Source: Rhizobium sp. Root708 (GTDB lineage Bacteria; Pseudomonadota; Alphaproteobacteria; Rhizobiales; Rhizobiaceae). Taken from it: a DNA stretch of 64,000 bases. The translations under genes were made by a program, and so were the position numbers. Positions 1 through 9,844 of this stretch are shown here, piece by piece. The DNA is taken from contig NZ_LMHV01000044.1 of assembly GCF_001429725.1 (NCBI RefSeq), positions 124,001-188,000 of the forward strand, given 5' to 3'. Position 1 is the stretch's first letter. Every line of letters starts with the position of its first letter. The notes beneath the pieces were generated by a model. The model made no database searches, was not told the DNA's origin, and was given only the letters and a program-made list of their open reading frames with translations.

Positions 1-221
1 CTGTATGGTTTTGATGTTTGAACTAGAAATGATTGACCGCGATGTCCCATCCCAGCAGGATGAACAACGCCGTCTCGAAAAGTTCGTGTCGCAGGTTATC
101 CACAACAGGCAACCATGGCAGTCTGGATCGGGCGCTTTGCAAGCTTTGGTCTTCGTTACCCAACGTCGATCACTTGAAATCAAGCGCAGCGCTGTGTCGC
201 CGGCTTCGACAGACCTCAGAG

Positions 222-1556
222 CTATTCTTCCGACAACGGCTCATTCAGTGAATAAACCGTGACCGGTCTATCACGGTTGCGCACGACCAACTCGCCAAGG
301 CAACGCAAACCGACAACCCGGCCAGCCAGACCCTCGAAGGTTTTGCCAGAGATCAAACAGCTTGTGCCATGTTCTTTGTTGAGTGCCTCCAGACGTTGTG
401 AGAGGTTTACCGTGTCGCCATACAAGGTAAAGGACAATCGGTCATCGCTTCCCACTGTACCGGCCGCTACCAGACCTGATGCAATTCCGATTCTTAGCTT
501 AATTCGATGTCCATCGAACTTTCTCTCGGCAAGCATCTGCAGGATCTCTCTTGCGGCGGTAACGGCATGCAGTTCGTGGTTTCCGCAAGCCAAGGGCAGA
601 TTGAAGGCAGCGATGATTGCGTCCCCGAAATAATTAACGACCAATCCACCCTGACTGCCCACGACCGCAGCTACGGACGAAAACAAGCCGTTCAACAAAC
701 TGATCACCTCAGCAGGTGTGAGACTTTCGGATATTCCCGTAAAACCTTCCACATCTGCAAACAGCAGTGATGCATTCCGCATTTGCGGCGCAAGCTGGCC
801 GTCGCTTGCAAGCTCTGTGATCACTGAGGTTGGAACATACTTGCCGAACAAACGCTGAATTTGACGCCGCCTCTCCTCCTCGTCGAGCTTGGCTCTGGCG
901 ACCGAGCGTGCCCGATGAACTGAAACAGCGGCAATTCCCGTGAAAGCAACCATGATCAAGGTTTCTTCGACCCGTGATGCGATTCCAATGAAGTTCGGAT
1001 TGAGAACTACATCATAGAAAACCTGCCGCGAGGGCGCGGGCGGGAGATCCGAGAAGGTCAGCACATTGGGCATGCCACGCACGATCCATGCAGTGGATAC
1101 GCCAAGGCCAATAGCACACCAACTGCCAGTCCAGATTACCAGCCAAGGTGATAAGGTCAGGATCGACGCCGCGATGACGACGTAGAAATATTGCATGCGG
1201 CTCGTAAGGAACACAAGATTTTGCGGGATTGCATCTCCACTGCTGAGGGGTGCAAAGGTCAAGATGACCGAGACCAACGCTGCATCGATCGTAAAAAATG
1301 CATAGCGCGCATAGATTTCAAACCGGCTTTTCGCCGGCAACAACGCCGCGAGCCCGAGAAGGGCCAGCAACAGTGTCGACGTAAAAATTACCAAGTTGAC
1401 CGGATAATGATAGCCCCATAGGAACGCTAAGGCGAGCAAGGTTACCGCGACGGTGCGGCCGAGTACCGCCAATATAAAACCAGTGCGCTGGGCGATTTCC
1501 AATGTTTGACTGCCGGAAAGAAAGCTTAGCGAAGTCAGCCGTTTCCTGAAAGACAT
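222..1556 (-). CDS. membrane-anchored class III adenylate/guanylate cyclase
   Basis: Predicted to make a cyclic nucleotide (most likely cAMP) at the inner membrane. The first half of the 444-residue protein is hydrophobic, with about six membrane segments, followed by a charged linker and a C-terminal class III cyclase domain. The first metal-binding Asp is in FADVEGFT, the second in YFGDAIIAAF, and the transition-state Asn/Arg are in YGDTVNLSQRLE. The purine-recognition Lys that usually precedes the second Asp motif (as in DKYIGD) appears as Asn here, so substrate choice is uncertain. I chose the ATG at 1556 (MSFRKRL) because an AGGA/GGAG stretch lies just upstream; an in-frame ATG at 1634 would add 26 residues of poor hydrophobic character. 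It stands alone downstream of the pao operon. The family is clear; the ligand or signal sensed is unknown. Confidence 0.9.
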   Translation of the reverse strand: MSFRKRLTSLSFLSGSQTLEIAQRTGFILAVLGRTVAVTLLALAFLWGYHYPVNLVIFTSTLLLALLGLAALLPAKSRFEIYARYAFFTIDAALVSVILTFAPLSSGDAIPQNLVFLTSRMQYFYVVIAASILTLSPWLVIWTGSWCAIGLGVSTAWIVRGMPNVLTFSDLPPAPSRQVFYDVVLNPNFIGIASRVEETLIMVAFTGIAAVSVHRARSVARAKLDEEERRRQIQRLFGKYVPTSVITELASDGQLAPQMRNASLLFADVEGFTGISESLTPAEVISLLNGLFSSVAAVVGSQGGLVVNYFGDAIIAAFNLPLACGNHELHAVTAAREILQMLAERKFDGHRIKLRIGIASGLVAAGTVGSDDRLSFTLYGDTVNLSQRLEALNKEHGTSCLISGKTFEGLAGRVVGLRCLGELVVRNRDRPVTVYSLNEPLSEE

Positions 1557-1790
1557 AGCTCCGTTCCTAACAATGGTTTCAGGCTTGGGGGCGCGGCCTC
1601 CGATTGGTGAATGGGTCTCACAATTACTCGCCACCGGCGGACGACTGGCGCGCCCTGAAATTCGGCAAGGAGCTCTTGGACGCCGCTCGTGCCTATCCGG
1701 CTTGATCGCCCGGCCGCGAACAGGACGACGGCGACGGAAATCAGTTGATCTCGTCGTCGCGGCATTTTGCGTCGCTGCTCGTACCGGGAT

Positions 1791-2723
1791 TCATCCATAA
1801 GTTGCCAACCGGCAGGCAGCGACATCGGCCAGGATCGACAGCGCAAGCGACGTCGAATCCCGTGTCGGTCCAAACATCCCGATCGGCGCCTTAATGCGAT
1901 CGAGATCCTCATTGCGGTATCCGAGCGCTGTCAGACGTTCGACGCGCCTTCGATGCGTTCGCGTGCTCCCGAGGGCTCCTACATAGAATGCCGGCGAGCC
2001 GAGAGCCGCTTCAAGGGCCGGCACCTCCCGATCGAGATCGTGATGTAGGAAGAGGATTGCGGTATAGGCATCGATCTCCCGGATGATGGTTCGCCCGGCC
2101 TCGCCCGCCTCGCAAACGAGAACCTCGAATTCCGAAGCCGCGCCTAGGCGAACGACCGCGCTTGCCTCAAGGGGTTGTCCGGAGATGACGACGCGGGTGC
2201 GCGGGCGGTAGATCGTCAGAAAATCCTCGGCCTGCCAATAAGCGCGCTCCGGCGGCTCGGCGGGCTGAAGCGATTGTTGCTTTGGGCAATAGCGAAGTCC
2301 CGCCGGCTGGCGTCTTTCAAGGCGATCGAGAACCTGTTCGATCGCGCCGGCTTCCCGCAGCAAATGAAGAATGATGCTAATACCTCCGCCGCAAGGCAGG
2401 ACAATATCGAAGAACGGAGAGCCGTCACCGAACATCACCGTCCTGTCACGGCCCTCCGACAGGGCAAGAAGTGCTTCCGAGGCGACCGCCGCCTCGACGC
2501 AGCCACCGGAGACATATCCACAGTAACGACCGTCTGCCGCCACCGCCATATGCGATCCCAGCGCGCGTGCTGCCCCTCCTCGGATCTCGACCAGAGTAGC
2601 AAGTGCGACGTCACTGCCCTCTTTCAGACTGCTCAGGGCAAAGCCTAGGATCTCGGCGGGATCGTCGGTAGACAGTGCCTTGACGGGCGCCGGCCCGGAA
2701 ATCCGTTCTGAAATGTCGATCAT
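1791..2723 (-). CDS. paoD: XdhC/CoxI-family molybdenum cofactor insertion factor (PaoD-like)
   Basis: XdhC-family proteins bind molybdenum cofactor, protect it while it is modified, and insert it into xanthine-oxidase-type enzymes in the cytoplasm before export. The 310-residue product has the N-terminal XdhC/CoxI domain (SLKEGSDVALATLVEIRG, then YVSGGCVEAAV) and the C-terminal Rossmann-like XdhC_C domain (VGALGSTRTHRRRVERL). It is the last gene of a four-gene run in the same direction and begins about 55 bp after paoC stops. That matches the E. coli order paoA-paoB-paoC-paoD, so it is probably the dedicated chaperone of this aldehyde oxidoreductase. The symbol rests on gene order plus family. 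Confidence 0.85.
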   Translation of the reverse strand: MIDISERISGPAPVKALSTDDPAEILGFALSSLKEGSDVALATLVEIRGGAARALGSHMAVAADGRYCGYVSGGCVEAAVASEALLALSEGRDRTVMFGDGSPFFDIVLPCGGGISIILHLLREAGAIEQVLDRLERRQPAGLRYCPKQQSLQPAEPPERAYWQAEDFLTIYRPRTRVVISGQPLEASAVVRLGAASEFEVLVCEAGEAGRTIIREIDAYTAILFLHHDLDREVPALEAALGSPAFYVGALGSTRTHRRRVERLTALGYRNEDLDRIKAPIGMFGPTRDSTSLALSILADVAACRLATYG

Positions 2724-2777
2724 CGATTCCCCTCATCGCCGCCCGCAGGTCGACGGTCGAGGCCACCTACCGAAGCG

Positions 2778-4976
2778 CTATGCCACATCAGGCAGACCAC
2801 CGATCAGCTTGTCGAGCGTGATCGGGTAGTGCCGCACTCTGATCCCAGTCGCGTTATAAATCGCGTTGGCAACAGCAGCAGCCACGCCACATAGACCAAG
2901 TTCTCCAACGCCCTTCGCTTTCATGGGCGATGAGAACGGGTCGGTCTCGTCGATAAAAACGACCTCTTGATGCGGAATATCAGCATGCACCGGCACCTCG
3001 TACCCCGCCAGATCATGGTTGACGAAGAAGCCACGGCGCGTGTCGACAGCAAGCTCCTCCGAAAGTGCGCCTCCTACCCCCATAGTCATGGCGCCGATAA
3101 CCTGACTACGCGCAGTAATCGGATTAAGAATGCGGCCAGCGGCGCAGACCGCAAGCATTCTGCGTATCCGGCTCTCGCCGGTTGCGACATCTACAGCAAC
3201 CTCAACAAAATGCGCGCCGAAGGTTGATTGTTGATGAGTACTGCCAAGGTTGCCCCATTCGATCGTATCCTCTCCGGACAGGCCACTGGCGTCTGCCGCT
3301 TCGGCGAGCGGTACCGAACGGTTGCCAGAGCGAACCGTGCCGTTCTCGAATACGACGTCGGCAGAATTGAAACCAAGTTTCAGAATCACGGCTTCTCGCA
3401 ACTTGACGCAGGCAGCATAGACGCCAGCCGTTGAGCAGTTTGCACCAAACTGACCACCCGATCCAGATGAAACGGGAAAGCGCGAGTCGCCGAGGTGAAC
3501 GGCGACCTTGTCGATTCCAACACCCATCATCTCAGCAGCTGTCTGTGCAATGATGGTATAGCTGCCGGTACCGATATCCGTCATGTCCGTCTCGACTGTC
3601 ACTACACCATCGCCGCCGAGACGTACTCGCGCTGCGGAAGGAAGAAGGAGGTTGTTGCGGAACGCGGCAGCGACACCCATGCCGATGAGCCAATTGCCCT
3701 CGCGCCGCGAACTGGGTTTACCTCGTTTGTTCCAACCGAACCGCTCTGCGCCTGTTTGCAAACAACCGACGAGATCGCGGTGGGAAAACGGGCGCTGCGG
3801 GTTCTCGGGGTCGACCTGCGTATCGTTGGTGATGCGGAATTGGACTGGGTCGATTTGCAATTTCTCGGCCATCTCATCCATAGCGATTTCCAAGGCCATT
3901 AGCCCAGGCGCTTCGCCGGGTGCGCGCATCGCGTTGCCCTCTGGCAGATCTAGCGTCGCGAGGCGCATGGCGGTCATGCGATTTGCGCCAGCGTATAGGA
4001 GGCGGGTTTGGTTGACGGCTGTCTCAAGCCCACCACCGGGCAGATCTCCCGACCAGCTCTCATGAGCGATGGCGGTGATCTTGCCATCGTGTGTGGCTCC
4101 AATGCGGATCCTCTGGATGGTTGCCGGGCGATGAGTAGTGTTGTTCATCAAGAACGGCCGAGGCAGAGCGACCTTGACGGGACGCTTGGCAGCTTTCGCG
4201 GCGAAAGCTGCAAGCACAGCGTCGGCCCTCAGGAAGAGCTTGCTACCGAAGCCTCCGCCAATGAAGGGTGACATAAGATGAACTTTTTCCTTGTCAATAT
4301 CGAGCGTGATCGCCAAATTGGTGCGCCACCAGTCGATCATCTGGCTCGAAGTCCATACGGTCAGTTCATCTCCATTCCACGCTGCTATCGATGCGTGGGG
4401 CTCCATCATAGCATGCGACTGGTCCGGCGTGGTGTAATGTTCGTCCAGGGTGACCGCCGCCTCTTTGAAGGCTCCTTCGAAATCGCCAGCGGCAGAGTCC
4501 GGTTGCTGCGATTCGTCAGGCTTGACCGCGGTCTTCATTGCTTCCTTGAGGTCGAAGGCGCCATCCTCGACAGCGTAGTCCACCCTGACCAACATGGCGG
4601 CAGTCCGCGCCTGTTCAAACGTTTCGGCTACGACAACAGCCACAGCCTGGTGATAATGCTGGACCTTGTCGCCGCCAAACAGGCCCGCCGTGTTGTAAGG
4701 CCCGCGCTTTCGCTCACCGACTTCTGGTGCGGTTACGACCGCCAACACGCCCGGCGCTTTCCTTGCGATGGACGTATCGATTGACTTGATTCGTCCTTTG
4801 GCGATGGCGGAGCCCACAGGATAGCCGTACGCATAGGACACGTTTGGATCGTGCCATTCGTAGGCGTACATCGCCTTACCGGTTGTCTTAAGTTGGCCGT
4901 CAATCCGGGGGATCGGTTTACCAACAACTTTCAGTTGATCAATGGGATTTTCGGTGGCTGGGTTATCGAACTTCAT
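2778..4976 (-). CDS. paoC: aldehyde oxidoreductase molybdenum-binding subunit
   Basis: Large catalytic subunit (732 residues) of a periplasmic xanthine-oxidase-family enzyme that oxidises aldehydes to acids. The N-terminal a/b hammerhead domain (GKAMYAYEWHD) is followed by the Mo-pterin-binding domain with SPFIGGGFGSKLF and the glycine-rich SSGSGGQFGANC. Near the C-terminus, KGVGELGLCG holds the catalytic Glu expected in this family. Length matches E. coli PaoC. Six bases separate its start from the end of the FAD subunit gene, so the subunits are co-transcribed. It has no signal peptide and would be exported by hitch-hiking on the Tat signal of PaoA. The exact aldehyde substrates cannot be read from sequence. 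Confidence 0.92.
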   Translation of the reverse strand: MKFDNPATENPIDQLKVVGKPIPRIDGQLKTTGKAMYAYEWHDPNVSYAYGYPVGSAIAKGRIKSIDTSIARKAPGVLAVVTAPEVGERKRGPYNTAGLFGGDKVQHYHQAVAVVVAETFEQARTAAMLVRVDYAVEDGAFDLKEAMKTAVKPDESQQPDSAAGDFEGAFKEAAVTLDEHYTTPDQSHAMMEPHASIAAWNGDELTVWTSSQMIDWWRTNLAITLDIDKEKVHLMSPFIGGGFGSKLFLRADAVLAAFAAKAAKRPVKVALPRPFLMNNTTHRPATIQRIRIGATHDGKITAIAHESWSGDLPGGGLETAVNQTRLLYAGANRMTAMRLATLDLPEGNAMRAPGEAPGLMALEIAMDEMAEKLQIDPVQFRITNDTQVDPENPQRPFSHRDLVGCLQTGAERFGWNKRGKPSSRREGNWLIGMGVAAAFRNNLLLPSAARVRLGGDGVVTVETDMTDIGTGSYTIIAQTAAEMMGVGIDKVAVHLGDSRFPVSSGSGGQFGANCSTAGVYAACVKLREAVILKLGFNSADVVFENGTVRSGNRSVPLAEAADASGLSGEDTIEWGNLGSTHQQSTFGAHFVEVAVDVATGESRIRRMLAVCAAGRILNPITARSQVIGAMTMGVGGALSEELAVDTRRGFFVNHDLAGYEVPVHADIPHQEVVFIDETDPFSSPMKAKGVGELGLCGVAAAVANAIYNATGIRVRHYPITLDKLIGGLPDVA

Positions 4977-4982
4977 GACATC

Positions 4983-5933
4983 TCACCCCTTGGCTTCAGC
5001 GATCACCGCGCCGAGCGTGCGCGCGACGAGGTCAACCTTGAATTTGTTCTGCTCTGTCGGTTGGGCCTGTGCGAGAAGCGCCATGCTTGCTGTGCGTGCA
5101 CCATTTGGAAGCTGTTCATCTGCAGCTTTCAGACGCCACGGCTTGTGGGCGATCCCGCCGACGGCAAAACGCCCCGTTCCGTCGGGCCGGACAACGGCAG
5201 CGACAGACACGAGTGCAAACGCGTAAGAGGCACGATCGCGAACCTTGCGGTAGATATGCTTGCCGCCAATTGGTGGCGGTAACACAACCGCCGTGATGAA
5301 TTCGCCGCGTTCAAGAATCGTTTCAATATGTGGCGTTTCCTTGGGTAGTTGATGGAAGTCCGCAATCGGGATCGACCGGCTGTTTCCATCGGCTTTCACC
5401 GTTTCCACCTCAGCGTCGAGAGCCCGCATTGCAATGGCCATGTCGCTCGGATGGGTGGCAATGCAAGCATCGCTCATTCCGATAATGGCGTGCTGCCGAC
5501 TAAAGCCGCCAATTGCAGAGCAACCGCTGCCCGGCTGCCGCTTGTTGCACGGCTGGTGGGTGTCGTAAAAGTACGGGCAGCGTGTTCGCTGCAAGAGATT
5601 GCCAGCTGTCGTAGCTTTGTTGCGCAACTGGCCAGACGCGCCCGCCACCAGTGCTCGCGACAGAAGCCCATAATCTTTTCGCACCGTTTCGTTTGCAGCA
5701 AGGTCCGTGTTGCGGACGAGTGCCCCGACCCGCAATCCGCCTTCCGGTGTTACTTCGATTTTGTCGAGACCGAGGCCGTTAACATCGATCAGATGGGTGG
5801 GTGTTTCAATCTCCAGCTTCATGAGATCAAGAAGATTGGTGCCGCCGGCAATGAATTTTGCGTCAGCATTGTCGGCAGCCGCCTCGACAGCGGCCTTGAT
5901 CGACGATGCCCGTTCGTAGGTGAAGGCTTTCAT
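4983..5933 (-). CDS. paoB: aldehyde oxidoreductase FAD-binding subunit with [4Fe-4S] insert
   Basis: FAD-binding medium subunit (316 residues) that carries electrons from the iron-sulphur clusters to the final acceptor. The FAD_binding_5 domain has the flavin loop [14 protein letters not shown] near residues 26-39, and the CO_deh_flav_C domain follows. The middle contains [19 protein letters not shown] and nearby residues. This is the cysteine-rich insertion that in E. coli PaoB holds an unusual [4Fe-4S] cluster and sets PaoABC apart from ordinary xanthine dehydrogenases. Its start codon overlaps the stop of paoA by four bases (5930-5933), which indicates translational coupling. Confidence 0.92.
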   Translation of the reverse strand: MKAFTYERASSIKAAVEAAADNADAKFIAGGTNLLDLMKLEIETPTHLIDVNGLGLDKIEVTPEGGLRVGALVRNTDLAANETVRKDYGLLSRALVAGASGQLRNKATTAGNLLQRTRCPYFYDTHQPCNKRQPGSGCSAIGGFSRQHAIIGMSDACIATHPSDMAIAMRALDAEVETVKADGNSRSIPIADFHQLPKETPHIETILERGEFITAVVLPPPIGGKHIYRKVRDRASYAFALVSVAAVVRPDGTGRFAVGGIAHKPWRLKAADEQLPNGARTASMALLAQAQPTEQNKFKVDLVARTLGAVIAEAKG

Positions 5934-6562
5934 ACTCTTGTCCCCGCGACTTCGGTGATGGCGTCAAGAATGTTGGAATAAGCGCCACACCGACAGATGT
6001 TGCCGCTCATCCGCTCGCGGATTTCGGCGGGCGTGGCCTGTATTGTGTCCGTAAGATCAGACGTGGCATGGCTTGGAATATTCGCCTTGATTTCTTCAAG
6101 CACAGTGACCCCCGAACAGATTTGTCCCGGGGTACAGTAGCCACACTGGAAACCGTCATGTTTGACGAAGGCTGCCTGCATCGGATGGAGGTTGCCCGGT
6201 TGACCCAGCCCTTCGATGGTCGTCACCTTATCGCCGTCGTGCATGAGGGCCAGCGTCAGGCAGGAATTGATCCTCCGACCCTCGACAATGACCGTGCAGG
6301 CGCCGCACTGGCCGTGGTCGCATCCTTTCTTCGTCCCAGTCAGGTGAAGATGCTCCCGCAAGGCATCGAGCAGCGTGGTACGATTGTCGAGTTCAATATC
6401 GTGGCTTTTGCCGTTGACGTTGAACGACAGCTTCGAGGTGAGAGACATTTCGTTCCCACCGGGTTGAGCTGCCGCAGTGGTTGCGGCTCCGGCGACCGCA
6501 ATCGCCGCAGCTGAGGAAACAAGTAAGTCTCGACGGGAGATTTCGAATTGATCGCTATGCAT
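5930..6562 (-). CDS. paoA: aldehyde oxidoreductase [2Fe-2S] subunit with Tat signal
   Basis: Small iron-sulphur subunit (210 residues) and first gene of paoABC-paoD. The N-terminus has a twin-arginine motif (ISRRDLLVS) followed by an Ala-rich hydrophobic stretch, so the assembled trimer should go to the periplasm by the Tat system. The mature part has a plant-type [2Fe-2S] site (CDHGQCGAC with a later Cys in INSCL) and a second [2Fe-2S] four-helix domain (CGYCTPGQ and CRCGAY). An AT-rich stretch near 6620-6640 lies in the right place for a promoter but I could not assign clear boxes. E. coli PaoABC detoxifies aromatic aldehydes; the same role here is an inference from subunit architecture. 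Confidence 0.92.
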   Translation of the reverse strand: MHSDQFEISRRDLLVSSAAAIAVAGAATTAAAQPGGNEMSLTSKLSFNVNGKSHDIELDNRTTLLDALREHLHLTGTKKGCDHGQCGACTVIVEGRRINSCLTLALMHDGDKVTTIEGLGQPGNLHPMQAAFVKHDGFQCGYCTPGQICSGVTVLEEIKANIPSHATSDLTDTIQATPAEIRERMSGNICRCGAYSNILDAITEVAGTRV

Positions 6563-6826
6563 CTCAGTTCCACTTCGCCTTGAGAAGCGCCCTTTCCAGG
6601 CGCGTGTGCAGACCCATGCTTATTCTATAATATAGGTCAGCCTAGGAAAGATTAGGTGAGGATTGTTGCATAAGGTTATCGAAACAGCTCATTAATTAGA
6701 AACGCCACATGAACTGTAACGGAGACGGTCTTAACTCTTGTAGCGGCGTCGCGACTGCCGCGATTGCTGCCAGGCCCAATTCCTGTGCCGACCAGCGAAG
6801 ATGCGAGTGTCAACGCCGGAGTAAAA

Positions 6827-7069
6827 TCAGGCCAGGCGGCGGCCGTGGTCCAGATAGTACTCAACAGCAGTCCTCTTTTGCTCATCCGAATACCGATGTT
6901 TGGTGCGCACGTAGCCTGCCGACAAGTCGTTGCCACGTGCGAGTTCGCGATGCCAATGCTTCAGAGCATTCTTCGTCGGATAACCCAACTGACGGATGGC
7001 GGCATTCGCCCGTTTGCCGAGCTTGATATAGAGCTGCACAGCCCTCATGCGGTCTTCGTACGAATACAT
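6827..7069 (-). pseudogene. IS3-family transposase OrfA fragment
   Basis: An 80-codon reading frame beginning MYSYEDRMRAVQLYIKLG contains two copies of the HTH-type repeat usual in IS3-group OrfA proteins (RQLGYPTKNALKHWHRE, then SDEQKRTAVEYYLDHGR). It stops abruptly at HGRRLA, where a full OrfA would continue through a third helix-turn-helix and a leucine zipper. No OrfB follows. I read it as a truncated insertion-sequence relic. It lies next to an IS66 relic, so the pao operon's upstream border has been a repeated insertion target. Confidence 0.75.
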
Positions 7070-7140
7070 GAACTATCTCCTGTTAGTCCAAGTTTTCGTC
7101 CGCACCTCCCTTCGGGGGAAATTTCACCCGGCATTGACAC

Positions 7141-7810
7141 ATGGAAATCGGCTCGGAAAACCGCCCAGATTATGCTGCTGCGCTTGAGGCAGAGTTGGTC
7201 GTTGCGCGTGCGGAGCGAGCCGTTGCCTTAGCCGAGCTTGCCGTTGCCAAAGCCAAGGAAGCGGACGATCGGGCCGTCATTCTTGGCAAGAAGGTCCATA
7301 TCGAAAAGCTCGAAAGGCAGTTGCGTGGTCAGAAGTCGTAACGGGACTGCCCGACTGATCGCTCAAATGGAGTTGATGCTTGAGGATGCCGAGGCGGCAG
7401 CCACCGAGGATGAACTTGCCGCCGAAATGCCCGTTGCTGCGGCCGCCTCTGTGACCGTCGCCGGCTTTGTACGAAAGCGGCCGGTCAAAAGGCCCTTCCC
7501 CGATCACCTGCCGCGCGAGCGTGTCGTTGTGCCTGGTGCGATTGCCTGTACCTGCTGCGGCAGTGACCGGCTGCGCAAACTGGGCGAAGACATCACCGAG
7601 ACGATGGAGAGCATCCCGCGCTCCTGGAAAGTCATTCAGACGGTGCGCGAAAAGTTCAGCTGCCGCGACTGTGAGAAGATCAGCCAGGCGCCGGCACCTT
7701 TCCATGTCATCCCCAGGGGCTGGGAAGGTCCGAGCCTTCTGGCGGTGATCCTGTGCGACAAGTTCGGCCAACACATCCCGCTGAACCGGCGGGTGGGGCT
7801 AGAGCAACAA
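7141..7810 (+). pseudogene. IS66-family TnpC transposase remnant, frameshifted and truncated
   Basis: The first 66 codons (MEIGSENRPDYAAALEAELV to KLERQLRGQK) are the coiled-coil N-terminus of an IS66 TnpC. A frameshift near 7335 moves the reading frame; after it the sequence continues as IAQMELMLEDAEA, then the zinc-finger-like part (CTCCGSDRLRKLG and SCRDCEKISQAPAP) and DKFGQHIPLNRR. After about 7800 the similarity ends and the frame runs into unrelated sequence to 7930. The DDE catalytic domain is missing, as are tnpA and tnpB. The element is dead and serves only as a marker of past transposition. Confidence 0.8.
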
Positions 7811-7936
7811 CTCCGGGCCGATAATCAACCATGCGCCGGCAACCGACCGACCTCCTTGAGGGAACAGTTGGGCGTGCTCAGCGACCAGGTAGAAGACTTA
7901 CAATTCGGGGCGGACGAACAGAGAATCTAACAATAG

Positions 7937-9295
7937 CTACTTTGATAGGGGCTCAGGTTTGTCTAGGCTCTGAGCCACCGTCAGATAATAATTTCGGGCG
8001 GTGGCGTTCATCTGACGTTCACCTAATCCCCGGAGTGCGTGGATCTTGACGGTTCTTGCCTCGCGGTTCTGTGGTTCAAGAGCAAGAACGTAGTCGGCCT
8101 GTTCAGCAGCCCACTGGAATTCCCCGGCCGAAAGCGATGCCTCGGCACTCCCCAGCATCTTCGCCGTGCCTCCGATCATTGCGACAAGCTTCGCTGCCCG
8201 CTCTTTTTCAGTCAGCGGGAAGATATGCGTAGGGTTGCCATCAAACCAGCCTGCATTCTGCTGGTAGATTCCACGCACCGCCCACGCAACAGTGCCGTAA
8301 TATTCCTGCAGGTATGGATGGCGCGCCAGTTCTGCGGGCAGCTTTATCTCCTGAACCAACTCGTCGGGAGTTTTGCCCCTGGCGACCCCTTCCATGGTCT
8401 TTTCGTAGACGAACTTAATTCCGTCCCGGTAGGCAGTAAGGGCGTCTTTCCCTTCGGATGCGCCAGTAATCGTGCCCATATGGCCAGGAATGACAAACCT
8501 TGCATTGAGAGCAATCAGTTTGTCCAGACTTGCAATCCATTCCTCCACCGGACGCGTCGGAAGACCTCTTAGCGGCGCTATATTGGGGAAGGTCTTGAGG
8601 AGGACGTCGCCGGCGATCAACACATTGCGGTCCGGAAGCCAGACCGAGATGTTCTCATCGGCTTCACCAGGAGTGTGGATCAGTTTGATCTGCACGCCAG
8701 CGATCGCCAAGCTGTCTTCTTCTCCGTCGAAAGTTTGCGTGGGCGGCAAGAATCCCTCACGGGTATGCGGCGTGACCCTGCCATATTCCAACTGGGTTCC
8801 GGCGTTGATGAATTGATCGTCGGACAAAGCGGTTCCGAACGCATCTCCATCGTCACGTCGTCCACGACCTGTGACCGGCTTGATCCTGACCAAAAGGTCA
8901 TGGCTGTAGATTTCCGGCTTGTCATCGCCTGCGAATACCGTTGCACCGCCGGTGTGATCGGGGTGGTTGTGAGTGTAGATGATTGCACGAACAGGGTGGA
9001 TCATCAGATCGCCGAAGGCTCCCATGATCGCCATGGCATCGACCGGGTTGGCCGAGGTGTCGACAATAATCGAGCCGCCCTGGGCCTGAATCAAGGTGAC
9101 GTTGCTGGCGGAATACCCGACCGCAGTATAGACGCCATCGGTTATTTTTTCGACACGTTTGCGGAACTCCACAGAGTGCGCCTTCAGCTTGTCTCGCCCC
9201 GAAAAATCGTTGGCAGGGGAAGCCGGATCCGTCATGCCGAGAGTTGATGCGATAGCCACGACGACTCCTGCCCTGCGTTTCAATGACATTGCCAT
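7937..9295 (-). CDS. alkylsulfatase-like metallo-beta-lactamase-fold hydrolase, exported
   Basis: Resembles the SdsA/BDS1 class of alkyl sulfatases, which hydrolyse alkyl sulfate esters using a binuclear zinc site. The zinc motif THNHPDHTGG lies near residue 110 of the 452-residue protein. Further metal-binding His/Asp positions are in HTPGEADENI and IPGHMGTITG. The C-terminal third (RHPYLQEYYGTVAWAVRGIYQQNAGWF and the helical repeat after it) fits the alkyl sulfatase dimerisation domain. I took the start at 9295 (MAMSLKRRAGVVVAIAST) because it begins a signal peptide and has GGAT upstream; an ATG at 9364 adds a non-hydrophobic leader. It is a single gene bounded by IS relics, which suggests it arrived by transfer. 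Substrate is inferred from the family only. Confidence 0.82.
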   Translation of the reverse strand: MAMSLKRRAGVVVAIASTLGMTDPASPANDFSGRDKLKAHSVEFRKRVEKITDGVYTAVGYSASNVTLIQAQGGSIIVDTSANPVDAMAIMGAFGDLMIHPVRAIIYTHNHPDHTGGATVFAGDDKPEIYSHDLLVRIKPVTGRGRRDDGDAFGTALSDDQFINAGTQLEYGRVTPHTREGFLPPTQTFDGEEDSLAIAGVQIKLIHTPGEADENISVWLPDRNVLIAGDVLLKTFPNIAPLRGLPTRPVEEWIASLDKLIALNARFVIPGHMGTITGASEGKDALTAYRDGIKFVYEKTMEGVARGKTPDELVQEIKLPAELARHPYLQEYYGTVAWAVRGIYQQNAGWFDGNPTHIFPLTEKERAAKLVAMIGGTAKMLGSAEASLSAGEFQWAAEQADYVLALEPQNREARTVKIHALRGLGERQMNATARNYYLTVAQSLDKPEPLSK

Positions 9296-9844
9296 TTTAT
9301 ATCCAAATTTGAGCAGCCGCGAACATCCTGGCTCTACCTGACCAGAAGTATGGCTCTCATCCACAGAAGACTAGCTAATGATTTGATGATCTGCCTCTTA
9401 TCAGCGACACGCATCCGTTGGCTTGGGATCCTGTCAGTGTGTCTATTGCGGTCGCCCGGACGGGTAGTTTTTCTACTGCGACGGGAATGGGCCGAAGTCG
9501 TCGATAGAGTTTAGCGGGTGCGAAAGGCACTAGCCTTTGTTCGAGTACGCACGCGCCGAACTCTCCAATCATTTGCCATTTTCGGACCAGCATCGATCGT
9601 GCAAAATGCATGTGGTTTCGACGGCAGAGCCTGTATCTCTGTAACATCGTATCAAACCTGGAAGCCGAAGGTATTTCGAAACCGAAACCTCTTCAGCCTC
9701 CAACTCCTTGCGGCGAGCGTGCTTGCTCGATCTAATAAGGAACCCCCCGCCGCTGGAACTCAGCTCAACGACAAACTTTCTTACAAAAGCGCGCAGGGTG
9801 ATATTTTGTCCCCTACCGGACCATGCTTCCACAGGAGCTCCCAG
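9296..9844. other. intergenic region without a convincing gene
   Basis: No open frame here has the composition of a gene. On the minus strand around 9570-9740 the pieces KHARRKELEAEEV and ETTCILHD / SENGK loosely recall a PilZ domain broken by frameshifts, but the match is too weak to call. Confidence 0.3.

Noticed and set aside
9569-9832. minus-strand frame with PilZ-like pieces
   Set aside because: Similarity is confined to a few residues and needs frameshifts; not enough to call a pseudogene.
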